This document shows positions 10,621-19,494 of a stretch of 64,000 bases of DNA, piece after piece. The DNA is from Nocardia asteroides. GTDB taxonomy: Bacteria > Actinomycetota > Actinomycetes > Mycobacteriales > Mycobacteriaceae. The notes under the pieces are model-generated. The model saw only the letters and a list, made by a program, of their open reading frames with translations. It was not told where the DNA came from and did not search any database. Location of the stretch: positions 62,001 through 126,000 of the forward strand of contig NZ_CP089214.1 in NCBI RefSeq assembly GCF_021183625.1. The letters run 5' to 3'. Within the stretch, counting starts at the first letter, position 1; the number at the start of each line of letters is the position of its first letter. Position numbers and translations under genes: made by a program.

Positions 10621-11500
10621 GGCTGGACCTTCCGGCAGCGGTGACGGGGTAGGGGTGGGAAGACGGCGTGAACCGGTGGCGCATCTCGCCGATGACCTCG
10701 GCGCGGCTGACGAGCACGTCGTCGGTGCCGATGAGCCGCTTCGGCTCGCGGGTGTAGCCGATTCCGGCCGGTGTGCCGGTGAAGATCAGGTCACCGGGGC
10801 GCAGGGGCACGATCGAGGACAGGTAGGCGACCAGCACCGGTACCGAGAAGATCAGGTGGCGGGTCCGCGAGGCCTGCATGACCTCACCCGACAGCACGGT
10901 GGAGAGCCCGATGTCATCGCGGTCGGGGAACTCCTCCGGAGTGACGAGGAACGGGCCGATCGGCGCGAAGCCCGTGAACGATTTGCCCAGGGCGAACTGC
11001 TGGGGCGGCGGGCCCGACAGCTGCAGCTCCCGCTCGGACAGGTCCTGGCCGAGGGTGAGCCCGGCGACGTGGTTCCAGCCTTCGGCGGGCGGTACGTGGC
11101 GGGCACGGCTGCCGATGACCGCGACGAGCTCGACCTCGAAATCGACCGAACCGCCGGGGTGGTCGATGGTGTCGTAGGGGCCCGCGATCGCGGCCGGGAA
11201 CTTCGTGAAGACGAACGGGGCGTCGGGCAGGGTCAGCCCGGACTCCTCGACGTGATCGGCGTAGTTGACTCCCACCGCGAAGATCTGGCCCGGATGCGGA
11301 ACCGGGGGCCCCAGCTCGGCGGGCTCCAGCGGGCTCGCCGAGCCGGCGTCGGCGGTCGGTGCCCACTCGAGGAACTCGTTCCACCGCTCGAAGATGAGCT
11401 GCGGCTGCGCGGAGAATCGCCCGCCGCTGGCGTCCTCGACGTCGACGACCGTGTCGCCGACGACGAGCTTGAGCCGACCGGATTGATTGGCCACACGCAT
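10613..11500 (-). CDS. Fumarylacetoacetate hydrolase family protein (acylpyruvase/isomerase fold)
   Basis: 295 residues, with the FAH fold in the C-terminal two thirds. Metal-site segments include DFEVELVAVIG (acidic metal ligands), followed by a TGTPAGIGY segment near the C-terminus typical of fumarylpyruvate hydrolases and HHDD isomerases. In this context it likely hydrolyses or isomerises the ring-opened product of the extradiol dioxygenase encoded just upstream. It overlaps the hydroxylase gene by 8 bp. It is a different branch from the true fumarylacetoacetase at 29292. Confidence 0.88.
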   Translation of the reverse strand: MRVANQSGRLKLVVGDTVVDVEDASGGRFSAQPQLIFERWNEFLEWAPTADAGSASPLEPAELGPPVPHPGQIFAVGVNYADHVEESGLTLPDAPFVFTKFPAAIAGPYDTIDHPGGSVDFEVELVAVIGSRARHVPPAEGWNHVAGLTLGQDLSERELQLSGPPPQQFALGKSFTGFAPIGPFLVTPEEFPDRDDIGLSTVLSGEVMQASRTRHLIFSVPVLVAYLSSIVPLRPGDLIFTGTPAGIGYTREPKRLIGTDDVLVSRAEVIGEMRHRFTPSSHPYPVTAAGRSSHA

Positions 11501-11549
11501 GAGGTGTCCTTCGCGAATCGAGACTGCAACTTGTCGGTGTGCGTGTGGA

Positions 11550-12122
11550 TCAGCTGGTCAGTGCCGCCATCGGATCCGGCAGATCGGGGCTGGTCCGCAG
11601 CGCCCACCGGTGTGTGGTGAGCTCCGCGACCGGAGTGCCCTCGGTGAGCGCCGCTCGCATCAGCTCCGGGACGAAGGAGACGCCAACGGGGTTGTCGCCG
11701 TATTCGGGGCCGTTCATGTAGGCCGTCGCGTCGTCCGGAGTCGCGAAGTTGTCGATCTGCAGCTCCACGAAGTTGCCGTCGGGATCCCGGTAGTACAGCG
11801 AGGTGGTCACCCCGTGCTGGATCGGCACCTTGGGCTCGATGCCCTTGGCCTTGAGCGAGTCGTACCGGTCGAGCAGGTCGCCGAGGGTATCGAAGGTGTA
11901 GGCGGTGTGGTGCATGCCCGCCGCGCCGGGATTGCGGGGCTCGAGTTGCACGGGTGCGCCGAGCAGGGCGACGCGGTGGTGCTCCTCGTCGAAGGTGATG
12001 AAACACAGCCCGTGGCCCTCGTAGACCACGTGGGCGTCCAGCACGGTGCAGTACCAGTCGCGCATTTCTTCGAGGCGGCTGGTCTGCAGTACAACATGCG
12101 CGAACTTGGGTGTGGCGGACAT
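11550..12122 (-). CDS. Single-domain VOC-fold extradiol dioxygenase
   Basis: 190 residues. The vicinal-oxygen-chelate fold shows a possible 2-His-1-carboxylate metal triad: His near residue 9 (FAHVVLQT), His near 71 (MHHTAYTF), and Glu near 119 (GNFVELQID). Single-domain members act on catecholic and hydroquinol substrates. It is the first gene of the minus-strand operon, followed by the FAH-family hydrolase and the FAD hydroxylase, so meta ring cleavage is the likely step. The intergenic gap to the next gene is 49 bp. Confidence 0.83.
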   Translation of the reverse strand: MSATPKFAHVVLQTSRLEEMRDWYCTVLDAHVVYEGHGLCFITFDEEHHRVALLGAPVQLEPRNPGAAGMHHTAYTFDTLGDLLDRYDSLKAKGIEPKVPIQHGVTTSLYYRDPDGNFVELQIDNFATPDDATAYMNGPEYGDNPVGVSFVPELMRAALTEGTPVAELTTHRWALRTSPDLPDPMAALTS

Positions 12123-12223
12123 GATCGGCTCCTTTGCGTCTCAGGGGCGGCGGCCCACCTCGTTGTGCGCGCCGCCCGGTGCCCGGCACGGCATCGTCGG
12201 TGCGCCGGAGCACTGGTGCTATA

Positions 12224-12233
12224 TGTGATAACA
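12224..12233. promoter_or_regulatory. Near-copy of the GntR-type palindrome (TGTGATAACA)
   Basis: Differs at one position from TGTTATAACA at 1705 and 2288 and shares the following TC with the 2288 copy. It lies 101 bp upstream of the minus-strand aromatic operon start and 166 bp upstream of the PucR gene. This suggests that the GntR at 2338 could also act here. A second imperfect palindrome with CAAG/CTTG arms sits at 12242-12252 and could be a PucR site. Confidence 0.45.
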
Positions 12234-12399
12234 TCCGCCACCAAGCAGCTTGTGGCGTGCATCACGTAAGCGGTGTCACAATTCCAACCAATTTCCGGCC
12301 GGGCCACCACGGGCTGCGAACCAAGAGAATCCGGAATCATTGGTCCGAAGCCCAAACCGTGTCCGATCCCGGCCGGGAATCGACCGAAAGGGACACGAA

Positions 12400-13677
12400 G
12401 TGCCGCACTGGTCCCGCGGGCTGGCGCCGAGCCGCATCGCAGGAGACGAGCCCGAGTGGCTCGGCTCCGAAGCAGACCGAGTCCGGAACGCTCTGGGATC
12501 CGGGGCCGTGTTGTGGGCGGTCGAGGTTGGTCAGAACATCACGGCCAGGATCGCGCAGGCGCTGCCCGAACTCGGCGAGGGGCCCTCGGCCCTCGGGGCG
12601 GTGCTGCGGGCCACCACCTCCACGACGCTGCAGGCCCTGACATTGGTCGCGAGCATCGGTGAGCAGGACGCGAGCCTGGCCAGCCGCGAGGTCACCGAAA
12701 TCGCGGGCGAGTTCGCGCGCCGCGGGATGGAGCTCAACGACCTGCTGCGTTCGATCCGGGTGGGGTACGCGGTGCTGGCCGCCGCGCTCCTCGACGGCGC
12801 CTCCGAACTGCTCCCGCCAGAGCAGAGCAGCGCCGAACTACGGCGGATCTCGGTGCTGCTGTTCGAGGTGCTCGACGACTTCACCGGGGTCGCCGCGACG
12901 GCCTTCGTCGCGGAGCAGAGTTCGTGGGCGGCCGGGGTCTCGGCGGCGCGCCTGGAACTGGCCACCACGATCATCAATGGTGAGCCGGTCGACGCCGCGC
13001 GCGCCGCCCAGGTGCTCAGCTACCCCCTGACCGGCCAGCACGTGGCGATGATCGCCTGGGGCGCCCCGCAATCCCGGCACGACCTGCGCAGCGTGGTGGA
13101 GCCGGTGCTGCGCCGGTGGGGCACGCTCACCGCGACCCTGGTCATCCCGGTCGGCGTGCAGGCGATCTGGGCGTGGGGCTGCGTCGTCCCGGACCAACTG
13201 CGCCCGCTGCATCCCCCGGTGCCGCACCTCGGTGAAGCCTGGGCGGTGGCCGGAGAACTCGACGCGGGCGTGGAAGGATTCCGCCGGAGCCATCTGGAAG
13301 CCCGCGCCGTCGAGCGGCTGGTGCGGATGCGCGAGCAACCCGAGGGCGCGGTGACCGCACACGAGGACGTGGCTCTGGAAGTGCTGTTGCTCGCCGAGCC
13401 CGAGGCGGCCACGCGATTCGTCGACCGCGTGCTGGGCCCGCTGGGTGCCGACGATCCCCGCATGGCCGACCTGCGCTCGACCTTGCGCCGCTACCTGGAT
13501 TTGGACCACAGCCTGGCGCAGGTGGCCGCCGCCGAGCACATCTCCAAGAACACCGTGACCTACCGGGTGCAGCGGGCGCTCTCGCTGTGCGGCCACAGCG
13601 GTTCCTCCACCACCAATCTGCGTTCCGCGCTGCGTATCCACGACTGGCTGAATCCGCCGTCGACCGATCAGCGCTGA
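12400..13677 (+). CDS. PucR/CdaR-type helix-turn-helix transcriptional regulator
   Basis: 425 residues from GTG 12400, which has an AAAGGGA ribosome-binding stretch 7 bp upstream; a longer frame to 12250 has no such signal. The protein has an N-terminal helical sensor region, a central GGDEF-like CdaR domain, and a C-terminal PucR helix-turn-helix (LAQVAAAEHISKNTVTYRVQ, about residues 375-400). Regulators of this type often activate aromatic and purine catabolic genes. It sits between the minus-strand aromatic operon and the plus-strand hydroxylase operon, so it is the natural candidate regulator of both. Confidence 0.88.
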   Translation: MPHWSRGLAPSRIAGDEPEWLGSEADRVRNALGSGAVLWAVEVGQNITARIAQALPELGEGPSALGAVLRATTSTTLQALTLVASIGEQDASLASREVTEIAGEFARRGMELNDLLRSIRVGYAVLAAALLDGASELLPPEQSSAELRRISVLLFEVLDDFTGVAATAFVAEQSSWAAGVSAARLELATTIINGEPVDAARAAQVLSYPLTGQHVAMIAWGAPQSRHDLRSVVEPVLRRWGTLTATLVIPVGVQAIWAWGCVVPDQLRPLHPPVPHLGEAWAVAGELDAGVEGFRRSHLEARAVERLVRMREQPEGAVTAHEDVALEVLLLAEPEAATRFVDRVLGPLGADDPRMADLRSTLRRYLDLDHSLAQVAAAEHISKNTVTYRVQRALSLCGHSGSSTTNLRSALRIHDWLNPPSTDQR

Positions 13678-13885
13678 CCCGGCACGGTCTGGTCCAGAGC
13701 CCAATTTCCGGCGCGAACCCTGGGGTGCACACCAGTGCGGTACCCCGGACTACCGCGCTCTACTTGTGGTGTAGGACACACAGCCCGCGAGGGTCGGGCA
13801 GCAGCCGACCCGGATGTCGCCGGCGTTCGAGTCCGTTCCCACGTACAGCGGCTGCGCCCGCGGTTCGACAGAAGAAGGTGCCGTT

Positions 13886-14371
13886 TTGAGCTCCGTACAG
13901 CAGTCTTTCAAGGATGTGATGGCCAGTGTGGCTGCCCCGGTGGCGGTCGTGACCTCGGCCGACGGCGCACTTCCGGTCGGTACCACGGTGAGCGCGTTCA
14001 CCTCGCTGTCGATGACCCCGCCCATGGTGATGGTCGCTTTGGATCGCGGCTCGGAGACGCTCCGCCACATCGTCGAATCCACGATGTTCGGGCTCAACGT
14101 GCTCGGGGTCGAGCAGCAGGACATCGCCCTTGCCTTCGCCCGGAAGGGCGGCACCGGCAAATTCGACGGTATCGGCTGGAGCCGCGATCACGACCTCCCG
14201 CGCCTGCACGGCTGCGCCGGTTGGATCGCGTGCCGATCCGAGCGCGTCGTCGACGGCGGAGACCACGTGATCGTGCTCGGCGAAGTCGTCGCGGCCGAGC
14301 ACCGGGACTGCGATCCCCTGACCTATCACCGGCGCACCTTCGGCACGCACTCCGCGTTCACCACGGTGTGA
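13886..14371 (+). CDS. NAD(P)H:flavin reductase (HpaC-like) of a two-component monooxygenase
   Basis: 161 residues from TTG 13886, with AAGGTG as ribosome-binding site 7 bp upstream; an upstream ATG at 13814 gives a tail unlike the family. The fold is the FMN-binding split barrel, with the signature TTVSAFTSLSMTPPMVMVAL and the GTHSAFTTV C-terminus (typical LxYHRRxF before it). It would supply reduced FMN or FAD to the oxygenase encoded at 15131. It is the first gene of the plus-strand operon. Confidence 0.85.
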   Translation: MSSVQQSFKDVMASVAAPVAVVTSADGALPVGTTVSAFTSLSMTPPMVMVALDRGSETLRHIVESTMFGLNVLGVEQQDIALAFARKGGTGKFDGIGWSRDHDLPRLHGCAGWIACRSERVVDGGDHVIVLGEVVAAEHRDCDPLTYHRRTFGTHSAFTTV

Positions 14372-14417
14372 GACCGCCCCGGTGCCCTCTCCGCGCTCCG
14401 CTCCCGAAAGGCCCGGC

Positions 14418-15038
14418 ATGACAACGTCATTCACCACTCAGGTCGCCGCACCGTGGTCGACGCTCGTCGACGGCGTCTGCGCTCTCGGTGCCGATGAGCT
14501 GATCATCCTGCACCACGACGGGCGCTTCGTGCTCGCCGGATGCGCGGGCACCGCCACGACCGAGCAGCTCGCCTTCCTCATCCGGCACAGCACCGGCTTC
14601 GTGCAGGTCGCACTGCACGAACGCGACTGCGACCGACTGCTGCTGCCCGAAGCGACACCGGATGTCCGCGATGCCGGTGCTTCCAGCTACGGCCAGTGCG
14701 TCGCCGTCGATGCCGCACTCGGTGTCACCACCGGGATCTCCGGCGCCGATCGGGCCCGCACCGCGCGGGTGCTGGCCGATCCCGACTCGAACTCCGATGA
14801 CCTGAACCGGCCCGGACACCTGGTGCCGGTGCGCGTCAACCCCTTCGCGTTCCAGGACCGGCTGAGCGCGGCCGCGGTCGCCCTCGCGCTCACCGACGCG
14901 GCGCGCCCGGAGTGCTCCGGTGCGCTGTTCGCCGATATCGCGGGCATCGTCGACCCGGCCGAGCTCGCCGATGCCCGCGACGCCGAGACGATCGCCGCCC
15001 GGTACGGGCTGACCACGGTGTCCTCGGTGAACCCCTGA
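14418..15038 (+). CDS. RibB-like (DHBP synthase fold) protein lacking the catalytic loop
   Basis: 206 residues that align along most of their length with 3,4-dihydroxy-2-butanone 4-phosphate synthase: TEQLAFLIRHSTGFV, ASSYGQ, GVTTGISGADRARTARVL and DLNRPGHLVPVR match RibB signatures. However, the acidic loop DEDRENEGD that binds Mg and substrate is shortened to HHDGR, and the catalytic GGHTEA histidine segment is replaced by QDRLSAA. The protein therefore probably does not make the riboflavin precursor by the RibB mechanism. Its place between a flavin reductase and a flavin monooxygenase suggests a flavin-linked or ring-product role, which is unproven. ATG 14418 is chosen over 14382 because of the GAAAGG upstream. 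Confidence 0.75.
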   Translation: MTTSFTTQVAAPWSTLVDGVCALGADELIILHHDGRFVLAGCAGTATTEQLAFLIRHSTGFVQVALHERDCDRLLLPEATPDVRDAGASSYGQCVAVDAALGVTTGISGADRARTARVLADPDSNSDDLNRPGHLVPVRVNPFAFQDRLSAAAVALALTDAARPECSGALFADIAGIVDPAELADARDAETIAARYGLTTVSSVNP

Positions 15039-15130
15039 CCATCCCTTCCGGGTTCCGGTCCGGCCGCGATAGCGCGCACCGACGAGCTTCCGGCACACCC
15101 CCACCCCTCCCATCCGAAGGCAAGGAAGCC

Positions 15131-16294
15131 ATGACGATCACTCCGAACGAACTGCTCGACCGTGTCCGTGACCTGGTTCCGGCGATCACCGAGCGCGCCC
15201 AGAAGACCGAGGAGAACCGCGCTCCGCTGGACGAGACGATCACCGACCTGATCGACTCCGGAGTGCTGGCCACCCTCACCCCCAAGGAGTACGGCGGGCT
15301 CGAGTTCGGCCTGGACGTCGCGGCCGACATCGTGCGCACCCTGAGCGCGGCCTGCCCCTCCACGGGCTGGGTCACCTCCTTCTACATCGGCGCCGCATGG
15401 CGGGTGAACATCTTCACCGAGCAGGCCCAGCGCGAGGTCTTCGCCGACAAGCCCTACACCCTCACCGCCGGAACCGCCGCCCCGCTGAGGCAGGTCGAGC
15501 AGGTCGACGGCGGCTTCCGCATCACCGGCCAGACCGCCTGGAACTCCGGATCGATCCACGCCGACTGGTTCACCTTCGCCGGACTCGGCGTCGACGAATC
15601 CGGTAACCCGGCTCCGCTGTGGTTCCTCGTCCCCCGCTCGGAGGTCAAGATCCTCGACACCTGGTACATCTCCGGGATGTCGGGCACCGGCAGCAACGAT
15701 GTCGCGGTGGACGAGGTCTTCGTGCCCACCTACCGCACCGGCCCGTTCGCCCTCGCCCTCGCGGGCAAGGCACCCGGCCAGCTGCTGCACGCCAACCCGA
15801 TGTACCACCTGCCGTTCCTGCCGTTCGCCATGGCCGAGGTCACCCCGGTCGTGGTGGGCGCGATGCGCGGTGCCGCCGACGCGTTCGTCGACCGCACCAA
15901 GGCGCGGCAGGGCACCCTCAGCCAGGAGAAGGCCTCCGGCAAGCAGGCCGCCCAGATGCGGCTCGGCCGGGCACTGGCCGCAGCCGACGCCGCGGAGACG
16001 CTGCTGCACGCCTTCTTCGAGCGGCTCACCAGCGAGCGGCCCGAGCAGGCCGAACCTCTCGACCGCGCCGAGATGAAGCTCAAGGCCGCCTTCATCACCG
16101 ACCTGTGCCGCAACTCGCTCAACGACATCGTGCGCGGAATCGGCGGCGACGGATTCCGGACTTCCTCGCCGATCCAGCGTTTCCACCGCGACCTGAGCGT
16201 GCTCGGTGTGCACGCCTTCCTCGACATCGACACCGCCGCCGAGACCATGGGCCGGTTCACCCTCGACCTGCCCGTCTCCGACCCGCTGCTGTGA
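15131..16294 (+). CDS. Acyl-CoA-dehydrogenase-fold flavin-dependent monooxygenase (HpaB C2/HsaA-like oxygenase)
   Basis: 387 residues with the acyl-CoA dehydrogenase fold: N-terminal helical domain (residues about 1-110), central beta domain (TGQTAWNSGSIHADWF, WYISGMSGTGSNDVAVDEVFVP) and C-terminal helical domain ending in a RFHRDLSVLGVHAFLD segment. Group D monooxygenases of this fold use reduced flavin from a partner reductase to hydroxylate phenols. The partner is encoded two genes upstream at 13886. ATG 15131 follows AAGGAAG. The stop overlaps the GTG of the nitroreductase gene. Confidence 0.88.
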   Translation: MTITPNELLDRVRDLVPAITERAQKTEENRAPLDETITDLIDSGVLATLTPKEYGGLEFGLDVAADIVRTLSAACPSTGWVTSFYIGAAWRVNIFTEQAQREVFADKPYTLTAGTAAPLRQVEQVDGGFRITGQTAWNSGSIHADWFTFAGLGVDESGNPAPLWFLVPRSEVKILDTWYISGMSGTGSNDVAVDEVFVPTYRTGPFALALAGKAPGQLLHANPMYHLPFLPFAMAEVTPVVVGAMRGAADAFVDRTKARQGTLSQEKASGKQAAQMRLGRALAAADAAETLLHAFFERLTSERPEQAEPLDRAEMKLKAAFITDLCRNSLNDIVRGIGGDGFRTSSPIQRFHRDLSVLGVHAFLDIDTAAETMGRFTLDLPVSDPLL

Positions 16295-16899
16295 GCGCCC
16301 CGGAAACGTCCCGCGGACTGGACGAACAGGCCGCCTCGGTGCTGTTCTCCGGTGCGCGCACGGCCAACAGCTTCGCCGCCACCCCGGTGCGCGACGACGA
16401 GCTCGCCGCCATCTGGGAGCACACCCGGTGGGCGCCGACCGCGGCCAATTCCCAGCCGATGCGGGTGCTGTTCATCAGAACCGACGAGGCAAGGCAGCGG
16501 CTGATCCCGCATCTGAGCGAGGGCAACCGGGACAAGACCCGGTCGGCTCCGGCCACCGCGATCCTCGCCCTGGACACCGAGTTCCACGAACGGCTGCCGC
16601 AGCTACTGCCCTTCCGCCCCGAAATGCGCGACATCTTCGCCGCCGACGACGACCTGCGCACGCGGACAGGACAGTTCAACGCCGCACTGCAAGCCGGCTA
16701 CTTCATCCTCGCCGTCCGCGCCGCCGGACTGGCGGCGGGACCGATGGCCGGATTCGACGCCACCGGGATCGACGCCGAGTTCTTCGCCGGTACCACCCGG
16801 CGCTCGATCCTCGTCGTCAATATCGGCCACCCCGGCCCGAACCCCTGGTTCGAACGCCTGCCGCGGATCGACCCCCGCGAAGCGATCGACTGGGCCTGA
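16291..16899 (+). CDS. Nitroreductase family protein (RutE/HadB-like)
   Basis: 202 residues from GTG 16291, which overlaps the preceding TGA (GTGA). The FMN-binding nitroreductase fold is recognisable from RTANSFAATPVRDDELAAIWEHTRWAPTA, split here over FMN-contacting segments ARTANSF and WAPTAANSQP, and from the AGYFILAVRAAGLAAGPMAGFD core. RutE/HadB relatives reduce small aldehydes or enones with NAD(P)H. In this operon it may reduce a ring-derived intermediate. Confidence 0.85.
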   Translation: MSAPETSRGLDEQAASVLFSGARTANSFAATPVRDDELAAIWEHTRWAPTAANSQPMRVLFIRTDEARQRLIPHLSEGNRDKTRSAPATAILALDTEFHERLPQLLPFRPEMRDIFAADDDLRTRTGQFNAALQAGYFILAVRAAGLAAGPMAGFDATGIDAEFFAGTTRRSILVVNIGHPGPNPWFERLPRIDPREAIDWA

Positions 16900-16930
16900 C
16901 CCCCTCCCTGACAACCTGAGCGAGATCACC

Positions 16931-17317
16931 ATGACCAGCAACGTCACCGCCCACCCCAGCGAACTCGAGATCACCCGCGACCTGCTCGACGCCGCCGACA
17001 CCGACATCGCCCGATTCTTCGGCTACTTCTCCGAGGACTGCACCTTCCGCATGGGCAACAACGACACGATCCGAGGCAGCCGGGCCATCCAGGAGTGGGT
17101 CGCCGCCTACCTCGGGGCGGTCACCGGAATGCGGCACTCGATCCTCGAGGAGTGGCCCGCCGGCGCGGTCACCGCCTTGCGCGTCGAGGTCACCTACACC
17201 CTCGGCGACGGCACCGAGTTCACCCTGCCCGCCGTGACCCGCACCCGGGTCGAGGACGGGAAGGTCACCGAGTATCTGATCTTCATGGACCCGAGCCCGG
17301 TCACGGCCGCCCGCTGA
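16931..17317 (+). CDS. NTF2-fold (SnoaL-like) protein
   Basis: 128 residues with the cone-shaped NTF2/SnoaL fold: an N-terminal helix followed by YFSEDCTFRMGNNDTIRGSRA and a beta-sheet ending TRTRVEDGKVTEYLIFMDPS. Members include isomerases, cyclases, epoxide hydrolases and catalytically inert ligand binders, so the family does not fix the activity. It is encoded 31 bp after the nitroreductase and 29 bp before the FAD hydroxylase, in an uninterrupted operon. Confidence 0.8.
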   Translation: MTSNVTAHPSELEITRDLLDAADTDIARFFGYFSEDCTFRMGNNDTIRGSRAIQEWVAAYLGAVTGMRHSILEEWPAGAVTALRVEVTYTLGDGTEFTLPAVTRTRVEDGKVTEYLIFMDPSPVTAAR

Positions 17318-17346
17318 CCGGCACATCTTTCCCGAACGGAGCCATC

Positions 17347-19044
17347 ATGAGCCACCCCACCCACCCCGCACCGGAGAACCTCGACGAGAAGGTCGACACC
17401 TCCCACCGGCGTCCGGTGCTGATCTCGGGAGCCGGCCCGGTGGGAATGATCCTCGCGCTGGAACTCAGCCTGCACGGGGTCGAGAGCACGCTCGTCGAAC
17501 AGCACCCGCAGACCACCCGTTTTCCCAAGATGGACCTCACCAACGCGCGCAGCATGGAGCTGCTCGCGCGGCTGGGCCTGGATGAGGAGATCCGCGCGGC
17601 CGGAGTCGGTCCCACCTACTCCCACGATGTCGTCTTCTGCACCTCGATGACCGGGCGCGAGGTAGGCCGATGGAGCTACCCGAGCGTCGACGGGATGTCG
17701 GAGTGGATCGCCGCCAGCAACGACGGCACCACCCCGGCCCGCGCCTGGCAGCGGGTCACCCAGATCGAGGTCGAGAAGCTGCTCATGCGGCGCTGCCTGG
17801 CCGACGACAACATCGAGGTGCTGCGCCCGTGGCGGGTCACCGAGGTCGCGCACGACGAGAACGGGGTCAGGGCCAGGATCGTCTCCCCGGTGGGCGGCGC
17901 CGACCACACCATCGAGGCGGACTACCTGATCGGCTGCGACGGCGCGGGCTCGGTGGTCCGGCGCGCCATGGACCTGCGGATGGAGGGCGAGCGCGGGGTG
18001 ATCACCTTCTGCCAGGTCCACTTCAAGTCCCGGGATCTGGCGACCCTGCACGCGCACGGGCAGTTCTGGCACACCTTCTTCGTCGGCGGCGGGGTCGGGG
18101 CCATCATCGCCCAGGACGAGCGCGACACCTGGACCCTGCAGACCAGCGCCATCACCGACGGCGTACGCACCGAGGACATCGACAAGCAGCAACTGCTCGA
18201 CAAGGTCTGTGGCAAGCACCTCGAGGTCGACGAGATCCTGCAGAGCAGCGTCTGGCAGGCCAACGTCCTCGTGGCCGACCACTACCGCCTCGGCCGGCTG
18301 TTCGTGGCGGGCGACGCCGCCCACGAGGTCATCCCCACCGGCGGCTACGGCCTGAACACCGGCATCGCGGACGCGGTCAACCTCGGCTGGAAACTCGCCG
18401 CCGTGCTCAACGGCTTCGGCGGCGACGACCTGCTCGACAGCTACGAAGCCGAACGCCGCCCGGTCGCCCTGCTGGCCAGGGACTGGTCCTTCCGCCACCT
18501 CAACGTGCACGTCGAGGCCCAGCAGCTGATCGACCCCGAGCTGATCGAGTCCGACAGCGCCGAAGGCGAGGCCCACCGGGCGACGCTGGCCGACTACTTC
18601 GCGGCCAACACCGGCGAACACGAGAGCTACGGCGTCGAGATGGGCTACCGCTACCACTCCGCGGTGCTCGCCGACGACGACGCGGGCAGCTCCGATCCGG
18701 ACGTGTCGACCTACACCCCGACCACGGTCGCGGGCGCGCGTGCTCCTCACGTCCGGCTCGCGGACGGCACCTCCCTGATCGACGCGTTCCGCGACGCCTT
18801 CACCCTGGTCAGCTTCGTCGGGAGCGAGGTAGCCGGGGAGCTGTCGGCTGTCGCAGCGGAGGCGGGTGTCCCCCTCGAGGTTCTCGCGACCGATGATGCG
18901 GTCGCGCGCACTGTCTACGAGCGGGATCTGGTGCTGGTGCGGCCCGACGGCCATGTGGCCTGGCGCGGAAACTCGCTGCCCGAGGATGTGCGGGCGCTGC
19001 TGTTGACCATCACCGGCCGCAGTTCGCTGGCCGCTGCCGCCTGA
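17347..19044 (+). CDS. Second FAD-dependent aromatic hydroxylase (TfdB/PheA-type)
   Basis: 565 residues from ATG 17347. It has the dinucleotide motif SGAGPVGM, DG motif GCDGAGSVV, and GD motif FVAGDAAHEVIPTGGYGLNTG, plus a thioredoxin-like C-terminal domain. It is clearly a paralogue in kind of the hydroxylase at 8854 but not a recent copy. As the last gene of the plus-strand operon it could carry out a second hydroxylation after the two-component system. The frame continues upstream to 17095, but that part overlaps the NTF2-fold gene in another frame and is a shadow. Confidence 0.92.
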   Translation: MSHPTHPAPENLDEKVDTSHRRPVLISGAGPVGMILALELSLHGVESTLVEQHPQTTRFPKMDLTNARSMELLARLGLDEEIRAAGVGPTYSHDVVFCTSMTGREVGRWSYPSVDGMSEWIAASNDGTTPARAWQRVTQIEVEKLLMRRCLADDNIEVLRPWRVTEVAHDENGVRARIVSPVGGADHTIEADYLIGCDGAGSVVRRAMDLRMEGERGVITFCQVHFKSRDLATLHAHGQFWHTFFVGGGVGAIIAQDERDTWTLQTSAITDGVRTEDIDKQQLLDKVCGKHLEVDEILQSSVWQANVLVADHYRLGRLFVAGDAAHEVIPTGGYGLNTGIADAVNLGWKLAAVLNGFGGDDLLDSYEAERRPVALLARDWSFRHLNVHVEAQQLIDPELIESDSAEGEAHRATLADYFAANTGEHESYGVEMGYRYHSAVLADDDAGSSDPDVSTYTPTTVAGARAPHVRLADGTSLIDAFRDAFTLVSFVGSEVAGELSAVAAEAGVPLEVLATDDAVARTVYERDLVLVRPDGHVAWRGNSLPEDVRALLLTITGRSSLAAAA

Positions 19045-19494
19045 GACCGAATCGAAGCGGTGCACGCACCGCACCCGCCCCCGAGTAGTCGTTCGCGTCG
19101 GGCAGCGGTGTGTGCGCCGACCCCGGACGCAATCCCATCTCGCCGAAAGCGCCGACAACGACGTGCGCCCGGGAGGCCAACTACCGACCCGCACACCGAA
19201 GGGAGTGCCGCGATGCCGGGTGCGCCGCGGTCGTCCGGGAGCGAACCCCGTCGGCGATGGCCGAGCAGAGACCGTGCTCGGCGCCGAGCCCGCGCGGTTC
19301 GGAAATCGGCTGTGGAAATGGCACGCGCAGGCGGCCGGTGCCGCGACTGCTCGAGCTATAGCCGAGTAATCGTTGTTGTCGGGTCAGCCGCCAACGGCTC
19401 GGCCACCATCACCGTGAGCAGGATCTGCGGACGAGGTTGCGGATGGCACGACGAGAGCGGCGAGCCCTAGTTCGAGGACCGACCGAAAGAACAG
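19045..19494. other. Gene-free spacer between the aromatic operon and the conservon
   Basis: About 450 bp without a convincing gene. Short frames here lack ribosome-binding sites and have no recognisable products. No strong hairpin was seen. It probably contains the conservon promoter. Confidence 0.5.

Noticed and set aside
13765..13782. GTGT-AGG-ACAC dyad before the flavin reductase operon as a PucR operator
   Set aside because: Only 4-bp arms and no second copy; too weak to list as a site.
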